NCBI GenBank assembly: GCA_961205875.1
Contig: OY540813.1
Coordinates: forward strand, 20,555,001 to 20,619,000
DNA: 64,000 bases
Origin: Sialis fuliginosa
Lineage: Eukaryota; Arthropoda; Insecta; Megaloptera; Sialidae
Direction of reading: 5' to 3'
The notes beneath the pieces are model-generated. The model was not told where the DNA came from. It saw nothing but the letters and a program-made list of their open reading frames with translations, and ran no database searches. Both the position numbers and the translations under genes were made by a program. Shown piece by piece: positions 60,257 through 64,000 of this stretch (position 1 is its first letter; each line of letters begins with the position of its first letter).

Positions 60257-61025
60257 TACCGGGTGTTCCAGACCACCCGTCCACTATGTTTTACGCCTAA
60301 ACCATTGAAGATAGAGTTTTATGATAAAAAATTTACTATATATATCGACCCTAAAGAATTTCAGGAAAATGTTTTCAACCCCCTAAAACTCCTGATTGGG
60401 GGGTAGTTCGAGGGGTACATGCCCGTTTCTCAGCAAAATCAAATGGAACGGTATATCCAAAAGTAGATAATTTTGAAGATCATAAAAAAGTAAGAAACTT
60501 TTGTAAAAAAAAAATTTTCATACATTCAATTGTTTAGAAAATATGGCAACTTGATTCTAAATTTTAGGGTTTTTCTAAAATTGCTCTAGTTTCGTTAAAT
60601 ATTAATGAAAATTTATTTTTAAAATTTATTTTGAAAGTAGAAATAACGAACTTTCTAAAGATGTATGATTATTTGAGAATTGGAAAATTTAAAGTGTCAT
60701 ACGCGACATATCAAAAATTTAAAACTTCAATTAGGGATAATTCAAAAATTTTAAATGGAATGGTATATCAATTAGTACTTTATCTTAAAAAATATATTTA
60801 AATTAACAACTTTTTTTAAGAAAATTTTAAATTCAAAATTATAATTTTTTTTTTTTTTTAAATAAAATTTATAACGGTTTATCCTATGATAAATGAGCAA
60901 AGAATATTTTTGTGTATTTTGCCTTATACAGTCTTATTCAAATTTTTAACTCAGGGAAAAACCGAAAAACAAAAAATACTGGATAAAAATCGACGGGCCT
61001 CCTGGACCCATACAGCCCTGGTCTA
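60257..61025. mobile_element. 770-bp element with imperfect terminal inverted repeats
   Basis: The left end is TACCGGGTGTTCCAGACCAC then CCGTCC. The right end read inward is AGACCAGGGCTGTATGGGTC then CAGGAGGCCCGTCG; aligned, GGGTSYYCCAGR and CCCGTC are shared. The CCGGGTGTTCC style is common at ends of insect non-autonomous repeats. The open frame at 60209-60406 is a shadow. The superfamily is unassigned. Confidence 0.45.
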
Positions 61026-62304
61026 AATTATAATTGGTTAATACTGGAAATCAATAATACTTATTAATACTAAACCCCGTATCAAATTTCATAACTTTAG
61101 CATAATGGGTTCTCCAGATATTAAATAAAAACTAATTTTGAATAAAATCTTTGGAGGTCTGTAGCCCCCTCATGACAAATTTCCGGACACATGTTTATAT
61201 AATATTTTTTGCTTAAAATATTTTTCTCGATGTACCTACCGTTCAAGTTTGGCACGACAGTGCTGAATCATCTTGTATATAAGTTACCAACAAAGCCATT
61301 TTCATTATTTCTTCAAGTCGAAAAAAAAACAGACAATAATTTAAAAAATATTTTCATTATACACATAAGAGCCTGCATATTTATTTGTACATTACATTTG
61401 TATTGATCTTACAATATTATGATTATTTTATTTATATTATAACACAAATCTACTGAATGGACTTTTAGTTTAAAAATATTATCCATAATAATACAACATG
61501 TTTTATTATATGAAAGTTTCATTCCGAACATAAATAAAAAAATATAAAAGAAAGAAAGTTTTCGAAACCACTGTTATATGAGAGGGTGTGTCACTTGAGA
61601 TGTTACAAGAATATAGATAACAGTAGGTTATTTCTTTTTCTAGATCCACACAACTGTGCCGAGTATAATAAATTTTATATTAATAGTATGAGTATGTGAA
61701 TGGCAGTAGACCATAATATAATATATTTGAAAATCGAATGGACCTTTTTTTCTCTCGTTTTAAGGATTTCCTTTTTTAGATTTTTGAATTCGTGAGTTTT
61801 GTATTTACTTTTAATATTTTATAACGTATAATTATTAAAATGCATAGCAAGTACATATAATTTTTTGTGGAACGGGGGTGGGCAACCTATTTTGATGATA
61901 GCCTAAATAAAACAATTTTAACTGATTGTGAGTTCGGGTGTGCAGTTTCATTTTTAACTTCCCAACAGGAAGTAATTGGTTTAAAAATCGAAATCAAAAA
62001 TTTAAAGATATTTTTATGTTTCAATGTCATTCATTATAGTATATTCACAATTCACACTATTTTCAGAAAAATGTGTGTGTGTGTGTACGTGCGTGTCATA
62101 TATTTCTTGCACGATATATCGTAAATAAAAATTGCTATTGACTTCATTGGGATGCCAATCGAAGCGGCGTCTAGATATGATCAGAAAGAAATTTCATCGA
62201 ATTCGGTCCAGCCGTTTTTTTGTTAGAACAGAAAGACTGGAAAAAACGTAATTTCAGAATTTATTTAAAAAGATTTATCGATCTAATTTATTTTGGTGAC
62301 AATC
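61026..62304. other. AT-rich DNA with old repeat fragments
   Basis: 61950-62240 contains AACTTCCCAACAGGAAGTA, (GT)n at 62071 and GAATTCGGTCCAGCCGTTTT, phrases typical of degraded insect retroelement tails. The open frame at 61867-62124 overlaps them. Confidence 0.4.
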
Positions 62305-62655
62305 GATACTTTTAAATACTTTGAAACCTAGGATATAATTAAATTATTTAATCAATTTAAAAAAGTACAGATCCGTATTAAGTGATATTTGAAGCTCTTA
62401 ATATTAAATTAGATATTCACATAAACTATATAGAAACCTTGGATATAATTTAATCAACTTAAAAAAGTAGTCCACATGCGTAATAAGTGATATTTTAGGT
62501 CCCTACTGTCAAAAAATATCATATTCACCTAAACTTTATGGAAACCTTGAATATATTATCATCAATTTAAAAATTGTCCAGCTGCGCATTAAGTGATGTT
62601 TTAAGCCACTATACTGTTAAAATATCATATTCATATAATCTATATGGAAACAATA
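62305..62655 (+). repeat. About 108-bp tandem array, three diverged units
   Basis: GAAACC anchors occur at 62323, 62433 and 62541, with a decayed fourth (GAAAC) at 62646: periods 110, 108 and 105. Units share GATATAATT..AATCAAYTTAAAAA, GTAATAAGTGATATTTTAGG-like and ATATCATATTCAYMTAAACT blocks. Confidence 0.75.
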
Positions 62656-63179
62656 AATAATCAGTATTCAAGTATTGATACTCGTACTATGTTGGGTAGC
62701 TGGTTGTGTAAACCTCAAGGGTCAAACCCCATGGGTTGTTGTATATGTTTTTTACTTTAAAGTTAAATAACTCATTATTAGTCAAATACAATCACCGAAA
62801 TGATTTTGAGGTTGAATTCCAGGCTTTCAAATTATACCAGATTGGACGTGATTATAAAAATACAAGTCGTGATTTATTTATAATTATACTTTCAATAATG
62901 TTTCATTTTGATAAAATGAACCAAAAACTTATTTCATATTATTTTTTACGTGTAGGCATATATTAGACATAATAGTTTTTTTATATCATGAGTGTTATGA
63001 CAATGTACAATACAATTTAACTTTATAGTGTACCCAGTAAATATTGTACATACATATATTTATTATATTGATCGTAGAAATCTTCGGCGACAGTGTTTTA
63101 TATCAGCAACAGTAAAATATAACATCAACAATGTATCGACTGATGGAGAATATAAACTCGTGAGGTTTGATTAAAAAAC
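62656..63179. other. AT-rich DNA, no gene confirmed
   Basis: A plus-strand ATG at 63131 (MYRLMENIN) precedes a GTGAGG donor-like site but is too short to call alone. Confidence 0.35.
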
Positions 63180-63234
63180 CTGCAGAGAACGGCGGAAGTG
63201 ATGGGCTATACGCGAACCGTGAATCAACTGACAT
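63180..63234 (-). CDS. Weak candidate first exon in a GC-rich patch
   Basis: On the minus strand ATG at 63234 (GTAAAAATGTC context) opens MSVDSRFAYSPSLPPFSA and reaches CAG|GTTTTT at 63180, phase 1. Read through, the frame stays open for about 43 codons before TGA. The patch 63180-63310 is GC-richer than its flanks. The donor is poor beyond the GT. Unrecognised product. Confidence 0.18.
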
Positions 63235-63586
63235 TTTTACAACCGGAAGTCAATGAAAGACGAGATGCCAAACCTCGGCACTGTCTCTTTTTAAAATCGC
63301 GTGCCGCTAATGGCTGTTCTTGCGTATAGCGTGAATGATATATATTTAGATTCATATAATTATCTGGCTAAAGAGTTTTGTGGTAAAGATGATTTTACAA
63401 AAATTGTTATGTGATTTGTTGTCGTTATAACAATAAATTTATTCGGTTGAGAAAACTACATAATACATCATTATTACATTATGTGTATCTTTCTTAAACT
63501 AATAATAAGCCAGAATATTGATATGCTCATTACTATGTACAGTCCCCTGCAGAACTCCTCTGGCACCCTAAAGGCTAGATTCCAAA
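63235..63586. other. Intergenic DNA, GC-richer to 63310 then AT-rich
   Basis: 63235-63310 (GACGAGATGCCAAACCTCGG) could be 5' sequence of the weak exon candidate. Nothing else recognised. Confidence 0.35.
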
Positions 63587-63905
63587 TTTAAAGACAAACA
63601 TCATCGGTTATCTTTTTCTATCAAGTTTAATATATTTAAATACTAAAATTCGGAATATCAAATATTTATTGCCACAAAATTTACGTATACAATTTTCAAT
63701 AGATTACATAATAATTTAATTGCACAAATATATATGAGTACTATAAATGAAGAGTAGTTCTTTATCCAGCAAATGAATTTCAAAATATCTGTCTTTGTTT
63801 GATACATGGAGAAATGATTTAAATATTATAATAATCAAATGGGAGGAGCCTACTAAGTTTGTGATAAACGAAAATGAATACAAACTGCAAGACCATTAAT
63901 GCAGG
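63587..63905 (+). repeat. Dispersed repeat family R3, copy 2
   Basis: Same-orientation partner of 31355-31680: AAGACAAACATCATCGGTTA at the left, ATCAAATGGGAGGAGCCTAC and TAAGTTTGTGATAAACGA at the right. Confidence 0.75.
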
Positions 63906-64000
63906 TGACTCTACTTAATCAAGGTCAAGTGGGTTCTATGAGACCTAGTTGTTGAATTTGCCCTTTAGTCTAACAATAAAATATATTCGATAGTTATATG

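Noticed and set aside
1-64000. tRNA, rRNA and CRISPR-like arrays
   Set aside because: No T-loop GGTTCRA motif in a cloverleaf context, no rRNA-like conserved tracts, and the tandem arrays found have neither spacer structure nor short repeats.

Overview
This window is animal nuclear DNA, almost certainly insect and most likely lepidopteran. It is very AT-rich, full of TACATA/TATGTA microsatellite-like tracts, and nearly all recognisable structure is transposable-element debris: Helitron ends, a TTAA-flanked piggyBac relative, hAT-type MITEs, fold-back elements, and a dispersed repeat ending in GGGTTTC..AACCC with CCGTCCGTCC tracts, a style common in Lepidoptera. The species is inferred from repeat style only; no conserved host protein was recognised. 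There is no bacterial-style gene organisation, CRISPR array, rRNA or tRNA gene.

Layout. 1-16 kb: a Helitron 3' end at the left edge, two direct copies of one 0.7-kb repeat (944-1672, 5951-6676), a small hAT MITE with 8-bp target duplication (3892-4159), and a 2.1-kb fold-back element (6801-8940) whose arms are about 0.5 kb and whose loop holds a 148-bp tandem array. 16-25.5 kb: three plus-strand segments (16322-16342, 18570-18620, 25116-25409) can be joined in one reading frame into a hypothetical 121-aa gene, with an 0.87-kb Helitron in its first intron. 25.6-28.1 kb: three fold-back MITEs. 30-38 kb: two separate minus-strand first-exon candidates, each encoding a signal peptide (30361-30544 and 37705-37822), a 28-bp pre-miRNA-like hairpin (33472-33552) and a 0.37-kb MITE (36201-36570).

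40-41 kb: an internally deleted piggyBac-like element with TTAA target duplications, 13-bp terminal repeats and a frameshifted C-terminal transposase fragment. This is the only stretch assigned with confidence to a known protein family. 42-49 kb: an inverted pair of another dispersed repeat, and a core promoter candidate with initiator and DPE at the expected spacing (44591). 50-64 kb: more fold-back and hAT-like debris, a possible first exon at 53713-53769, a perfect 199-bp palindrome (55987-56185) carrying hammerhead-ribozyme-like motifs on both strands, a 0.77-kb TIR element (60257-61025), and a 108-bp tandem array (62305-62655).

The window is therefore best read as intergenic or intronic insect DNA with a few short exons. 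Splice-site, start and promoter calls were made by eye and need RNA evidence; most short ORFs here are chance open frames in AT-rich sequence.
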